In this document: one piece after another, positions 35,206 through 46,489 of the stretch
How positions within the stretch are numbered: the first letter of the stretch is position 1
How the letters are laid out: each line of letters opens with the position of its first letter
NCBI GenBank assembly: GCA_013398955.1
Contig: VWPU01005363.1
Coordinates: 1-64,000, forward strand
DNA from: Callaeas wilsoni
Lineage: Eukaryota > Chordata > Aves > Passeriformes > Callaeidae
Direction: 5' to 3'
DNA length: 64,000 nucleotides
Notes under the pieces: model-generated
What the model saw: only the letters and a program-made list of their open reading frames with translations
Told to the model about the DNA's origin: nothing
The model's database searches: none
Made by a program: the position numbers and the translations under genes

Positions 35206-38200
35206 CAAGATAGCTCTATCGTGCCAGTACACCACAGAGTTTTTCACTTTCTGCCTGGAACATTTCATAAAAATCCCTCCACATATGGAAGAGAACAAGT
35301 ATTACAGACTTCCAAAAATGTGATTTTTAGGGAGCTGACAGTGCCACTTACATTTGTGCACTTTTGTGTTTCAAATACAGTCATGTTTGGCAATGAAATT
35401 CACAATCATCTGGCAGTTTTTTATGAAAAAAGCTGACCATACTGCTCCAGGTTTTGCCAGCCTTGTCACAATCCCCCTCTGCACCAGCCCTGGCTGCAGC
35501 CCTGGGTGCTGCCTGGGCAGCAGGATGGGGCTGGCAGGCTCTTGATCAAACCCCCAGCTTCACACGTGGGTTTTGGAGCAGACACACACTGTGTAGCACT
35601 TTAAATTCCCCTCAGCAAGACTGTGCAGCAGCATCCATTGTCATTCCACCACTCGCCTTTAGCGGATGGAGGAAAATGGTGCTCTGGCACCTCATTGCTT
35701 TACTTCACAAAAGTGGTGAGACCTGGGGCTTCAGGCCAGTTGCAGACACCTTCACCAGCCCCACAGTCGCCCTGCACACACGTAGCTCCCCATCCACCAC
35801 GATGGGTGGGTTGCTGTTCCTGGCCCAGCACTGTGCTGCCAAGGAGGCACAGTCCTGCTTAGCAACTCGCTGTCCCCTTCTCAGTGCAGGGCTTCATTAA
35901 TGTCAAGAGACTAATATAAGCTCAAATAATTCAACTTTGTGCTTTCCCTCCTCTATGAGCTTAGAACAAGACTGTAGACAAGTACCATGCATCACATAGC
36001 TATCAAAGAAAGAAGAATTATATTTTAATTACTGTATTTATCTCAGAGAACACAGTGATTAGTTTTTCTGATGAAAATAAATGCAATGAAAGACTAAGGG
36101 ACTTTTGGTAGCAGAGCCATTAAATCCTCTCTCTAAATATGGTCTAGATATCTGGGGTGCAATTAGGACAGCAGCACTGAGTGCTTCTCGGGGTAAGTGT
36201 ACGGATGCACTCTAACCTGAATCTAATTCTGCTCAGAGGCCAAGGCAGAGGAATGCTATTTGTGTTGTAGTGGTTTAGTAGAAATGGGCAGCATTACATT
36301 TCTAATGACTTTTGGTCAACGAGTACCTTGGACTTTCCATGCCTGCTACTAAAGACCTAATTGCTTTTAGCAACTCTTTCACAGAAGAAAGACCATCATA
36401 GCAAATGCAGAGCTCGTGTGTGAAGAAGTCAGACCCGAACAAAGCAGTGCATATCAGGACAATAGGACACATGATACAAGAGCTTGTGTATCAAACTGCA
36501 AAATTCAGACATCACTATTAGGCATTAGTTGTAAAAACAGCCCTGAACAAATAATTCAAAATGAATAATTTATTTGATTAATTTTGTCTCTCCTTGCTTG
36601 GGGAATATATATAAGCCAATCACACCATCTTGAATTTATTATTCAAATATATTCAGTGACTTTCTTTTCACTATACTTTTTTACTCTATGGATTAATCAG
36701 AATATTTAAAATTAAAAATACACAGTTTTCCTGTGATTGGCCAGACATGCCACATGACACTACTTTTCTTCTGGGAGCAAGTGAGTATGCCAGCACTTCT
36801 GGAGTAATCCTTATGCATGCAAAATTGAAAATTCAGTTTTGACAAATATTTGCATGTGCATCTTTGGAATTCACTTGCTGCCAAGAAAACTGTCAGTAAA
36901 ATTCGGCACCTCTTAAATTTGTAAAATGTGAGAACTAAAACATGCATTTTAACATTTGCATTTAATTTTTTTTCTCTGTTTCATCTGGAAGTTTTAGAAC
37001 ATTGTGTTTTCCCTGAATGGATGCAGCATTGCCTACCAGGACTGAGTTACAGTTTTGAGCCACTCAATATCACTTGACTCAGCCAATGGTCTGTTATCCT
37101 AAAAGCCTGTAGTTTTCTAAATGGGCAAATGCTAGGTGCATCACGTGCAAGGCCTTCAAAAGTCAGAGTGGTTTTGCCTTGACAGATACGCGCATTATTC
37201 CTGTATCAAATAACCCCTCAGTTACTGAATGACTCTAGTTCTATTGTTAGGAAAAAGCAGATTTGAGAGCAACTCATTAAAAGCCTAAACTATGATGTTA
37301 GCATAAAACATAGGTGAAGGGAAAAGTTATTCCACCACACAAAATTTCAACTTTTCAATTAGTGAAGAGCACCTGCTAAAGGAGCCCTCATCTATCTGGT
37401 GTGTTACTTTGTGCAATCCCCCACTCTGAGGGCAGAGCTTCAGTTAGGGATTCCAGAGAATATCTCTTATTGCCACAGCCTTCAGCTTCATGTTTCTGAA
37501 AGCATGCTCGTGTACGTTTGCCTGAGAACCAATACAACTATGTACAGGATTTATGTGTTAATATATCCCTTGGTCTATCTTTAAAACAGCCTCCATATGT
37601 TCATATGCAGGGACATGAAAAAAATTTAGGGTCTGTCTACTCTTCAATTACATCTGACCTGCTGGTGACTTGGGATGGGAATGAAACTGAATATATCCCT
37701 GATCCCGTCTGGCTGAAGTATTTAGGCGGAAACTCTGCCCATAGAGAGATATTTTTGAAGTTATCCGTAGCAATCAAAAGCAGAGCTTGACATAGCCACT
37801 GATGTCCTGGCTCTGCAGACTTGCCCCCACTCAAGGTCCCATACCCTGTTCTGCTGAGAGGAGCCAGTCCTGCCTGGCCAAAGGAGCAGCCAGCAGGCTT
37901 TGGGACACCATCAAATAGCAACAAAACCCAGCCCAGAGAGCAGGAGGGTTACCTGCTGGCAAAGGGAGGCAGCAGGACAGCAGCTAGCTCTTCTGGGCCA
38001 GCAAGGACCACAAGTGCAACTATAAAATTATGGCGGGTAATAGGGTATTAACTCATTCAATAAACAGAGCTGATGCTCCAGTTACCATGCAAGATGATTT
38101 AAATGGCTTAATTTACACTTCACAGCAAGCCTTTCCTACTGCAAATCAATAAATTTGCATAGGTTCTCAAAATAATCAGCAACATGCTCCTGCATATATT

Positions 38201-41200
38201 TTTTAAATAGGTACAAAATTCCTTAATGAAAGCCAGAATCCCATCATAAACTCAGTTTTTAGTTCACCTGCTAGTTGCATTGATGAGGGAATATGAATAT
38301 ATTAAGGGTTAGAGCTAAGCAGCAGCTTTGCAGCCCATTTCTGCAGACAGCAGGACTGCAGGTTCCCACGGATCCAGGTGTACAGCCCCCTCCTACCACC
38401 CCACAGCAGTGCAGGCAGAGCCTCCTGAACACTCACAGCCCGAGCACAGGAAGAAATGGTACCTGAGATATCCTCTGTGTACACCTCTGTGCAGGGAACA
38501 GGCATGTGGAGGGAGGGCCAGACCGATGCAAAGAGGTCAACTTCCAATAGGAGTAGCCTTTAACCAGATCCAGATACATTTTTTCGATGTAATTTCTTAT
38601 TTCTTGTTCTCCTCCTTAACTTTGGTCTGGCTGGGATCAGAAGTAGAAGCTCCAAAATGCCACCAGCAAAGCTGTGCTGGCAGCAGAGGTGAGCACAGCA
38701 CCTGAGAAAACTGTTCCCATCGAGGTATCAATGCGATATCGCCAGTTAAAGTTTAAAAGCGTTTGACAGAGGCATCCTGGCACTCAGGGTCTCCCCTGAG
38801 CCAAGGCAAGCTTCTGATGTTGTTCAGTTATGCCCTTAAATATCCAGGAGAGCTGAAGACAAGGCTCTGCACTTGCACGGGCTCTCCTGCTCTCCTCTCA
38901 TTTCGGTACCCCCACATAGGCAGCAAGGTCTGACCCCTCTGGAACTTGAGGAACTGGCAAAAACTAGTGAGGAAATCTCACAGCTTTACTGGATCATGGA
39001 TAAACACTGCCCTGATGCATCAGTGGGGCATGAAGGGGATGGTCCCAGGGCATGCTGCAGCAGCAGGGCCAGGTTTCAGCACTGGCTGTGTGCAGGCATG
39101 GTGAAGCTTGGGTTCTGACTTACCAGTCCAATCTTTCTGTGCTCAGCCATAAAAAACTAAAAAATAAATAAATAAATAGAAAAATCAAGATTATAAAAGG
39201 GTGAGAGGGAATATTTTTGTGCTTGTAGCTGTGCAATGACTAAGGGCTTTGAAGTTAATTTTTAAGCAGATGTTTTTACTCCTCTGCTAAAACAAAAAGC
39301 AAGGTTTTTAAACAGAGAAACAAAATGAGGGCAGAGGATGGAAAAAAATATGGTTACTGCTGCCAAAAGCAAGAGAGGTGTAGGCAGGGGCTTTGATGGT
39401 TTCACTCCTGGAACAGAGGGGGCCTCTTGCTCTTCAGGGCCAGGGGAGCTCAGGGGTTTCCCTGGGCTTGGCATGAGTTAGCCTCAGACGCTCACCAAAA
39501 TTTGAACACTCGAGCTTGCTTCCTCCTGCTTCCCAAGTGTGTGTCATGTCCCTGTGGGTCACCACCAGGCATCTTGGGGGCAATACAAACAGCATTCAGC
39601 TGTAGTTCAAGAGCACTTCTGAACAGCAAGGCCATCCTTTCTGCCCTGAGTCCTGTCCCAGCTCTGCTCAGAGAGCTGAGGAGCTGCAGCAGGACTCAGA
39701 TGACCGTCATCTCTCCCCGTTGCCTAGGACAGGACTGTTACCAGCCTCAAATCCTGGAGCAGATGCCCTTTGCAGAGCACCACTGCAGCAGCCCTAACTG
39801 TCCCTGCTGGGATAAAGCTGCTGCAATTCCCGTTAGCCTGTGCCTTATGGGACTTGCCAGAGAGCAGGTCTGTGTGTGGAGGATCACGAAGGCACCTCTG
39901 AAGAACAGCCCAACCCTTCATCTGACTCCCAACACAGAACCTGAGGGGCACAGTCTCCTCACTCGGACCACTGCTGCTGTCTCACATGGCTGCAGATAAT
40001 TGGTGGATATGGAAAAGGGGCCCTTATTACAGTCACGTTTCCTGGCAAGGTACTAGCCTGCTGTCCCTCATTTCTTTGCACTTCTCATACTTAATTTGTT
40101 TTTTATTTGATTGGGTTTTTTTTTTAAATATTTATTACTCACGGCAGAATGTTGGGTTATAGTGTGTCAAACTTGCCAAAACTTCAAGCAGAGAGAATGA
40201 TAAAAAGTATCTTGAAAATCATATTTGCCCCTTAATAATTTAATTCTGTAGAAAGGGAAATCAAAGCATCACAAATTGATTGCTGTGAAACAAATTACAA
40301 TTATTTCCACACATCCAAATAAATCTACTAATTTTAGGCATCTGACTTGAGGCATTAGATGGAATATGCAAATGCACATGTTGAAATGATGGCCGTGTCT
40401 CTAGAGCTGCTCACTTATTTCTCTGTTCTTACTGGATGCTCAACAGTTTCAGACTGCTATTGAGACATGCAGTAAATTAGCTGCTCTTAAGCACTGCCTG
40501 TTAAAATTATTACAAAGCATGTCTGTAAAGCACAGCTGACAGTCTTAGGCAACCAACTCTGGCTTATCCTTTCTAGAAATGCAGACTAATGTCCACTGTC
40601 ACTTTCCCCAAATCTGCTTCCAATTGCGTCGTACTGGTCAAGCTATCCTTAGCTGAAGCCCTCTGCCCTGCTCCACTTTTTAGAAAGGGAGTGCCCTGAC
40701 ATGAAATGTCCCCCTTAAATACAAGTTTTCCAATACATTTTACAAAGTGTACTTGTTCAGCTGTCACACTGCTTCACATAAGAGAAGTCATCTGATATTG
40801 TTACTGACATACTAGTCTAGTGTGGCATTTAATATTAGGCTTTTTATAACTCACAGGGATGGCAGAGCAATCTCAGGTAATCAAAATAAATGAAGACAGC
40901 CTGAATAATGCATTTGTTAAATCTAAATAACATACAGTGGACACCTTTTAAAGTGTTTTCCAGGAAAATGTGACTCAGGTGCAATATTGATTGAGAAGAT
41001 AAAGACAGGTGTTTTTAATTCTTATATTATGGATGCAGAGAGGACTTTGATAATGTAACAATCATCTTTTGTTACTTTGCTGCAGTCCAATACAGCTAGG
41101 ATCAATTTTTCATTGTACTCATTTACTGGAAAAAGGGATAATGGCAAGGACAACACAGCTTTAATAGAAAGAATAAGTCATGATTTAATTCAGATGTTGT

Positions 41201-43861
41201 ACTACAGCTACAAGTTGAAAGATATATTTATATATACAAAAACATACAAAGGAGCCTGCATGCTTTTGAATAGAAGTCATGGCTCTGCATTTCTATTTAT
41301 TGGTAGTTAGGTGGAATGATGCAGCATTATTATCCTGACAGCAATAAGAAGCAAGAACCTTTTAAAGTGCAAAAAGATAGCTGTAGGATTATGAGCAATC
41401 TTCATAGAAAAGCAAAATAAAGGGCAATAGCAAAAGGGCACGTTTAGGTCTTCATTAATATTTGTATTTAAGTAAAAATGACAAGCAGAAAAACCCAAAG
41501 AAAGGCGAAGTTCACAATCAATGTAATGCTTTTCTGCACAATTGAGATATTTCTCAAAGATCTCAGGCATTTTTGATAAATTTTGTTCCTATGAAAAGTA
41601 CTCAGAATGATGATAAAATAATGATTTCTTTTTTTTTCCCTAGCGAAATAGATTGCTTCATGACTTCTTGAATGAAACACAAATCTAAGAGTGATAGTGT
41701 TTGGGGCTGGATTAGTCTCCTGGGGTTGCAGCCAGTGTATAAAATTTCATAGCTTTTCCAAGGAGTTCAATAGTGCTGTTCTCTGTAGCGAGACACTGCT
41801 GAATGACCCCCGAAAAAACACCCCACAGAATGTGCTTCAAAACGACCACCAAAAGCTGCCAGGAGTTAACTGAGCCTGGTATAGCCCAGAAATAATCTGC
41901 ATGGCATATTTCTGAGCAGCACTCATTAGGCCAGCCTAAATCTGAATTTCAGCAGACTTTGGAGGAAATCAGGATCCAAAGTCAAGCTTTAGAGTTGCTT
42001 TCTGCCTCTCTAATAGACTTGCTCTTGAAACTCAGACTGTCCTTTTAATGAGCATCTTCTACAGAAAAGCAGACAAAAGGAACAAAATCCTTCCCTGGAA
42101 TCTCAGGCTTTTCTTTAAAAAGAGTCTGGTCTAGTCCTAACTCATTGTAAGCTGAGCCCACATTCCTCTCTGAGGAGCAAAGAGAAAAACTGAAGAGTAA
42201 AACAAACCAAAACAAAAGAAAATAAAAAAAATCTGAGAAAAAATTAACTCCTTCCCCAGCAGCAGCAACTTCTCACAAGCATTTCCCAGTCTCCTATTAA
42301 GCTGATGGATCAGACTCAGCTGCATCTCAGCTGAAGTGGCTCAGAAAGGCATTTCCAGCCTCCAGAGGACATCTGGGATTTGGGAAGCCTCAGTAAGTCC
42401 TTTTTCCCCCTGCCTAATGAGGCCTATGCTGGGTTATTAGTAGGCAAGGTGCAGGGAGCTGCAGGGCTCTGGTCACTGGAAGACCAGGGCATTTCTGTAG
42501 GACATAGCCAACAGAAATGCTCTATGAAGCATAAAAGGGGCAAGAGGAGAGCTTGGGAGAGTCACGGATGTCCTGCCAAGCGGAAGCAAAGACACCCCAC
42601 CTCAGCAGAGCTTGATGCTAGGGGCCAAGAGGGGCACTGCACTGCAAGGGTCTGGGATCCCAAACGTGCTGAGGATCACTTTAGACCATAGTGAGTTTGC
42701 CCTAAAACTGCTAAGATTTATAAGCAACCTTAAAGAAAACAGAATTTTCGTTACACTGCCATTTCTCAGCCAGTAGGCTGAGACTTCAGACTGTCCTCCC
42801 CAAGTCACAGGACAGGTGCTGTGTGAAACCTTGACCTCTTGGATTCACTTGCACCCAGATAGTCTGACTGTGCAAGAAAACTCCTAAAATCACAAGATCC
42901 TGGAGGAGACGATGAAAGCTTTGAGCCGAGCACCACTGGCTGCAGCTCTGCCGACTCCAGAGGGAGGTTAGGATAATGGGATGAGCCTTGTCCTCCTAGC
43001 CTTTGCCTGTGCTGCCATGGAAAGAGAAACTATTTAATTAGGTTTTTTTCTGGGCTGAGAAGAGACCAGTATGTCAACAGTCTTATACGAGAGGGCAAAA
43101 ATGCAGTCTCAGTGCCTACCCCTGAACCCAACAGGGCCTTCAACTCTGTTCCTATAGCAATCCACATTGCTGGACAACAAAGAATGGTGGCTATCACCTT
43201 TTACTTAGTCACTCTTCACACACCCTATTCAAGGTCCTGAGGCATTTGGAAGAATGAGCTCTTGCTCACTGCCTATCCAGAAGCTACAGTAAAACCTGAC
43301 AATGGTGAATTACTTTATATATACATGATATAATCCTTTTAAGGGTAAAGAAAAACCCGCTCCTCATCAGAACGGAAATTCCAGCATTCTCCACTTCCCC
43401 ATCTTTGTAGATAGAGCTGCCCTTATGGGTTAACTTCACTTCTTCTTCACTCCCTTTCCCTCTTCCTCCCCTTTTTCAATTCTGTCTCCATTTTCTTTCT
43501 TCTCATTAAAGGTTTCTTAATACTGATGCCTACTACTTATTTTAGATTTAGATGGTGTAGGTAGGAATTCCCTGTAAAACCAGTTCTTATGGGGAGGAGT
43601 GGGTATCCAGCTTAGTACTCACCAAATCACATGAACTCAAGTTACATTTTTCTCTTAGCTCTGTCTCAGTATAGAAGAAACACTGAACCTGCTCCCATCT
43701 AGCAACCACAGGAGCAGGGCAAAAGCCATGCCCTTCCAAACGCCACTCTGAGCTCCCAAAAATGACTCTTCATGCCCCATATAACTGGAGTTTATTTTAA
43801 GAAGAAACTTAACTCTGCAATAGGAAGATGGGGTAAAATCCTTAACGCCAGCTTTTCATAC
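35206..43861. other. long non-coding stretch, possible conserved blocks
   Basis: GC-rich patches lie near 35450-35870, 37830-38000, 38340-38500, 39400-40000 and 42380-42680. AT-rich conserved-looking blocks lie at 36520-36700 and 38020-38270. An (AAAT)n run sits at 39160-39179. A pyrimidine-rich run lies at 43430-43510. A minus-strand donor (GATTTG then GTGAGTAC) lies at 43615-43622 and could end a small exon near 43665, but its acceptor is weak. The 190-codon plus-strand frame at 39427-39999 is not protein-like. Confidence 0.4.
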
Positions 43862-43975
43862 CTTGGTTCTGTGCCACTGTGGATGCAGTCGGGTCTGAAG
43901 CATGTTAGCAGGCACATTTCCGGGCTCGAAAGGATCCAAGATTGAAACACCTACATATGTAAGGAAGTCAATTTC
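43862..43975 (-). CDS. probable internal coding exon, unidentified minus-strand gene
   Basis: This is the most convincing coding segment. On the minus strand the acceptor is CAGTTTTATTTTCTTGCCAG and the donor is AAG then GTATGA. The exon is exactly 114 bases, 38 codons, phase 0 at both ends. It reads as a well-mixed globular peptide: it begins EIDFLTYVGVSILDPF, has a proline- and asparagine-containing middle (EPGNVPANMLQ), and ends RLHPQWHRTK. Three CpG pairs (TTCGAG, CCCGGA, CCCGAC) survive within it, unlike the CpG-poor flanks, and I take this as a sign of codon-level constraint. I could not assign the protein. A symmetric exon can be skipped without a frameshift. The frame also continues 5' through the acceptor, so openness alone is weak evidence. 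Confidence 0.5.
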
Positions 43976-44842
43976 CTGGCAAGAAAATAAAACTGATACA
44001 AAGCACACAAAGGACCCCAATATCAGCAAGAATGTCACCAGCAGTGCAATACATTAAAGAAGATCATTGCAACAAATCAAGTTCCTAAGCGTGACTTTCC
44101 CTTTCACATAGAGAATGGACTGATTCGTTCCCCAAACAATGGAAAACTTTGTGGAGGCTCTGGAACAGATTGCTCTTTTTGGCTCCATTACTCACAGATC
44201 AGCTTGCCACATTCAGCAACAAAGGCAAGGGCTAAAACTCATCTTATTTGTTGTCCACAATTTATGAAAAAATAATCTAGCTCATAGGAAATGAGGTGCT
44301 TCAAGAATTTGCTGAAGTGAAAGCATTTCACTGTCAGCATGAAGTCAGCTTCAATATGACTCATCTGATCTGTACACTACTGTGTTATGCTACATTGATC
44401 CATCTAGGAATAACTGTGAAGACTTTACTGAATGTTTTACCACTAGGAAGCATGCACTGAAACGGTGCTTTGACTCGAGTCACAGGATGCAGCAGGACAC
44501 GGCCATTGCAGTTTGTGGGCATGGGCAGGCCTGTTGTATTCCTCGTCACCAGCACGTCAGTGACACTGAGCAGTAGTCCTGTGTCCTGAGAGGAAAGCAG
44601 ATTTCTGCACGCATAGCATTTCCCTGCATCCATGCCATGGCCATTTTTCTGTCTGCCACCACTTGGCACTAGTAAAGCATCATCTAAGCATGTAAAAGCA
44701 AACGGAACATATTGTATGTAACCCATTCAGAGCTGTCAGCATCTAACACTAATGCTTTCTGACTAACAGCTTTAGGAATCCTTCAAAAGGTCAGCAAACG
44801 GCTCAGAGCTGTCTGAAACTCCAAGAGAAATATCTCCAAAGC
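43976..44842. other. non-coding stretch, presumed intron
   Basis: Unique sequence. A 113-codon minus-strand frame (44385-44726) has no splice support. Confidence 0.4.
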
Positions 44843-45078
44843 CTAGCATACACACATCCCACCGGAATCCACATTTGACTCCCTCCCACCATGGAACCCA
44901 CAGCCACGTAGTGTGAACATGGCAGCCGGTGCTCTGCAAGGAGAGCCCACATCAGCTGTTCCGTGCAGATACTCCCACACCAAAAGGGATTTGTTTTCAC
45001 AACACCATTCAGAGTGGGAGATTTCAGGCTCCCAAAGACCAACCCAGTCTGCATATTGTTTCAATAGCACCGGAGGGA
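44843..45078 (-). CDS. candidate terminal or internal exon, minus strand
   Basis: A strong minus-strand acceptor (GTTTGATCTTCCTTTAG) ends above 45078, and after two bases 78 codons are open to a TAG at 44843. The first half is protein-like (it includes PPVLLKQYADWVGLWEPEIS); the second half is cysteine- and glycine-rich. Only weak donors occur inside. One of them (TTG then GTGTGG) would leave phase 0, which the exon at 43862-43975 accepts, but its sequence is poor. The segment could equally be a chance frame. No family is recognised. Confidence 0.2.
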
Positions 45079-45848
45079 CTAAAGGAAGATCAAACATAAG
45101 ACATTGCCAATTGCCCTTTTCCCAAGTGATTTTAGTGAAATTTTGTGCCTAGGAAAAGCTGTACATATAAAGAGATCATTCTTCAACCTGCTTAGGAAAA
45201 AGGCATAGAAAAATGGGATGTTCACTTTGATTAAAAGAATAAGTCTTTCAGACACAAGTTCTGAGGCTCTTAGCATAATCCTAGGAAAAATTCCACGGTA
45301 ATACATGTTTTTATTCAGAAGAACATTTCCATTGTTAATACATCAGATTTTGCTTTTATCTGACTTATGCTCGGTGATTATAACACAGACATAGCGTTTC
45401 CATATGAAAGAATAAGAAAGGAGTGAGTGCTCTAGCCTACAGAGGAAGACATGAGGATGGATGAACGTTTGCCTTGGTAAATAGTATTAGAAGTAATTAT
45501 TTTTAAAAGTATTCAGGTGCATCTCATTTTGTTTCTGTGTAACTAAAAAGGAAGCAACTGATTTGCAACCTGGGATTTCAAAAAGCTGATAAAAAGCCAA
45601 AGAATAATTTTTGATGAAGTACTTGTTCAACAGCTGCAGCATCATCCAGTACCTGTTGGGCAAGTGCCAGGCTACCTGTTCAATGTCTGGAGATTGATAA
45701 CTGTTCAGAATTTGATGAATGACAGATTGAGAAAGCAGATAGGCCTAGGAATGATATCCTTAAAATAAAAAAGTGCAAGTTTTCGTTAATTAAGACTGTG
45801 ATCATCAGTCTGCTGCATTACTTATTTGTTATTTTAAGGTTTCTCTCC
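45079..45848. other. non-coding stretch, no gene seen
   Basis: AT-rich unique sequence without a recognisable feature. Confidence 0.4.
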
Positions 45849-45865
45849 AAAAAAAAAAAAAAAAA
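45849..45865. repeat. A17 homopolymer run
   Basis: Seventeen consecutive A on the plus strand. No retroposed sequence with target-site duplications is evident to its left, so I treat it as a simple run and not as a retroposon tail. Confidence 0.9.
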
Positions 45866-46455
45866 GGTTCCTGGAAAATGCCTACTGATATCTTTCTTGA
45901 AAAGAATTTTAATCCAAAGGACTAAAGTCTCAGCACCTCTCAATTTTTCTCCTGGAGAGCACCAGCACTATTTCATCACACAAGCTGCTTGAATTTGTCA
46001 GTATTAACTCATTCTTTGCGTCCCTAATCTTTTTGTTTTCAGTATTGTCAAATAACATAGATGCAGAGAGAGATGCAGGATTCTAAAAGCCAGTTTCCTC
46101 TGTTACAGCAAGCGTTATCCCTGGGGTCAAGGATTGTCTGAATCAATAACACACCAATCTCAGTAGCCCCATTTAAATGGTGAGTCAGTTCACATAATCC
46201 AACCACATGTCAGATGAAAAAGAATGGTTTAGCAAACACTTTGCAGTCATCTGGTTTTTAGAACTTAGTAGTAAATTATTGGATATCAGTCTACTGTTGC
46301 AACTATATATCTTTACACAATAGCAATTTTTCTTAGAGTTTTCTCCTGCTCAGCTGCTTATTCGGTATTTTTATATACCCTATATTTATTTTCAAATACC
46401 ATTTTAAAATTCTCACTGGAATTTTTCCATCTACAGAAGTTTTAAGGGACTAAGA
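45866..46455. other. non-coding stretch, no gene seen
   Basis: AT-rich unique sequence; nothing recognised. Confidence 0.4.
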
Positions 46456-46489
46456 CATTTCTCAGGCAAGAGCATTTCTCAGGCAAGGA
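46456..46489. repeat. 17-bp tandem duplication
   Basis: CATTTCTCAGGCAAGAG at 46456-46472 is repeated at 46473-46489 as CATTTCTCAGGCAAGGA. It is a small replication-slippage type duplication. Confidence 0.85.

Noticed and set aside
39427..39999. Longest open frame in the window (190 codons, plus strand)
   Set aside because: It lies in a GC-rich patch that is open in several frames, is rich in Cys, Ser, Leu and Pro without pattern, and has no matching splice sites or domain.
44385..44726. 113-codon minus-strand frame near the best exon
   Set aside because: No acceptor or donor matches its frame and the peptide shows no pattern.
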